This document shows positions 62,999 through 64,000 of a stretch of DNA of 64,000 nt, piece after piece; the stretch's first letter is position 1, and each line of letters opens with the position of its first letter. Position numbers and translations under genes: made by a program. Under the pieces are notes generated by a model, which saw only the letters and a list, made by a program, of their open reading frames with translations, was not told the DNA's origin and did not search any database. The DNA comes from G963692885 sp964657395 (GTDB lineage: Bacteria; Acidobacteriota; Terriglobia; Terriglobales; Acidobacteriaceae). The DNA lies in NCBI GenBank assembly GCA_964657395.1, contig CAZZUX010000001.1, forward strand, positions 62,001 to 126,000, in the 5' to 3' direction.

Positions 62999-64000
62999 TT
63001 ACAGCTCGGCTACGTCTGCGCTTACGGTTGTGCCGGTGCCGGGAGAACTTCGGATAGTGAGCATGGCATGAGCGCGGTCTGCACGCTCGTACATGCCGCG
63101 GATACCGTAGTGGCCCGGTGGTCCCGACTTCTGCGTTGGTACTTCAAATCCTCGGCCGTCATCCTGCACCTCCAGACGGACACCTGCCGCATGATAGATC
63201 AACGAGACACGGATGGTCTTCGGCTTTGCGTGACGAGTGGCATTTGTAATCGCTTCCTGCGCGATGCGGAGCACTTCATTCTCCCTGGGATCCGGGAAAG
63301 AACGATACGTCCCGGTGATGTGGATATCGAGGACGATCTTTGTTTCAGTCTTCGTATCAGCAACCAGGCGTCTGGCAAGAGTGCGGAGGCGGGAAGGCAG
63401 ATCGCCGTCACCGGATGCGGGAGATCGCAAATCCCATATCGAAGAACGGGCATCGGCAAGGCTCTTGCGCACGAGAGCCCGCGTTTCCTGCAGCTGCAGC
63501 AGCGCCTGGTCCACAGATCTTGCCATCAGGCGCGATACCAGTTCCAACTGCACCGAGATGCCTACGATGTCCTGGGCAAGCGTGTCGTGGATCTCTCGTG
63601 CGATACGGTTGCGTTCCCCCAGCACCGCATGGAACCGCAGCTCCACCTGCCGAAGGCGATACAGGTACAGCTGCCAGGCAATGGCAGCCAGCAGCAGCAC
63701 CACCAGCGTGTAGAACCACCAGGTCTGGTAATAGTGTGGCGCGATTGTGAAGCGGAGCTCGGCTGCCGCCATGCTCCACGCACCACCATTGAAGGAAGCG
63801 AGCACGCGGAACGTGTATCGCCCTGGAGGAATGTTGGTGTAGTAAGCAGTACGGCGAGTGCCCGCTTCGATCCAGTTGTGGTCGAAATGCTCCAGTTGGT
63901 ATCGATAGCGAACCTTCGAGGGCTGTGCCATGCTCAGGCCCGCGTAATGGAAGGCCAGCCGCCCCAGGCCCGCCGGTATGGCAAGAGCCTGGTTCCCGGG
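62999..64000 (-). CDS. Sensor histidine kinase with Y_Y_Y domain (cut by window edge)
   Basis: Open frame continues without interruption past the ATG at 63931 to the right edge, so the 5' part is outside; about 333 codons are visible. Visible domains: the Y_Y_Y domain (YRYQLEHFDHNWIEAGTRRTAYYTNIPPGRYTFRVLA), a membrane helix (WWFYTLVVLLLAAIAWQLYLYRL), HisKA_3 dimerisation with phospho-His in REIHDTLAQDIVGIS, and HATPase_c (NATRHAKPKT, VQDDGRGF, GIRGMYERA). The Y_Y_Y domain usually follows a two-component beta-propeller, likely in the missing part. Cognate of the adjacent response regulator. Confidence 0.9.
   Translation of the reverse strand, partial: PGNQALAIPAGLGRLAFHYAGLSMAQPSKVRYRYQLEHFDHNWIEAGTRRTAYYTNIPPGRYTFRVLASFNGGAWSMAAAELRFTIAPHYYQTWWFYTLVVLLLAAIAWQLYLYRLRQVELRFHAVLGERNRIAREIHDTLAQDIVGISVQLELVSRLMARSVDQALLQLQETRALVRKSLADARSSIWDLRSPASGDGDLPSRLRTLARRLVADTKTETKIVLDIHITGTYRSFPDPRENEVLRIAQEAITNATRHAKPKTIRVSLIYHAAGVRLEVQDDGRGFEVPTQKSGPPGHYGIRGMYERADRAHAMLTIRSSPGTGTTVSADVAEL

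Overview
The window is a draft-assembly scaffold (100 Ns at 24502-24601) from a GC-rich Gram-negative soil-type bacterium. An acidobacterium (Terriglobia/Acidobacteriaceae-like) is the best guess. The reasons are a giant pro-kumamolisin S53 peptidase with Ig-like repeats, an internal RRR-W/GCGGG segment and a chitobiase-like tail; a Y_Y_Y-type sensor kinase; a GH57 branching enzyme; a phosphoketolase/acetate kinase pair; and many small secreted proteins of unknown function. The placement rests on gene content only.

Left part (1-8.7 kb): a leftward pentose operon, araD - SSS-family sugar symporter - 75-aa membrane protein - L-fucose/L-arabinose-isomerase-family isomerase - araB - xylB (cut by the edge). 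A LacI-type regulator diverges from it, with an operator-like palindrome between. Far to the right (58-61.6 kb) lie xfp (phosphoketolase) and ackA, which could take the xylulose 5-phosphate made by this operon to acetyl phosphate and acetate. A self-complementary leader covers the xfp ribosome binding site.

8-36 kb is mixed housekeeping and accessory: a DUF2278 protein, a membrane protein, a PCYCGC-type secreted protein, a strongly structured candidate non-coding RNA with its own terminator (9927-10106, minus strand, 6S-like outline), and a response regulator that joins REC, HD-GYP and a complete pterin-4a-carbinolamine dehydratase domain in one frame. Then come a divergent ECF-like sigma factor, glmU, a catalytic/non-catalytic M16 peptidase pair, the S53 peptidase, a GH57 enzyme, a YtxH/DUF948 envelope pair split by the assembly gap, mnmA plus cysteine desulfurase, a Tat-exported multicopper oxidase that seems to start at CTG, an aldehyde dehydrogenase/DUF779 pair, an XRE regulator/membrane protein pair with its own palindrome, citrate synthase and thiO.

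36-54 kb is a surface-polysaccharide locus: three glycosyltransferases, a Wzz/BY-kinase co-polymerase, a Wza-type exporter, the whole dTDP-rhamnose pathway (rfbD, C, B, A; rfbC appears to start at ATT), ADP-heptose genes (gmhB, gmhA, hldE; no hldD seen), a WcaF-like acetyltransferase, and ugd plus UDP-glucuronate decarboxylase for UDP-xylose.

54-64 kb holds a GH27 alpha-galactosidase, a radical-SAM plus DUF4130-UdgX DNA-repair module, ackA/xfp, a secreted protein and a NarL-type two-component system whose kinase runs off the right edge. No rRNA, tRNA, CRISPR array, transposase or phage gene was recognised.
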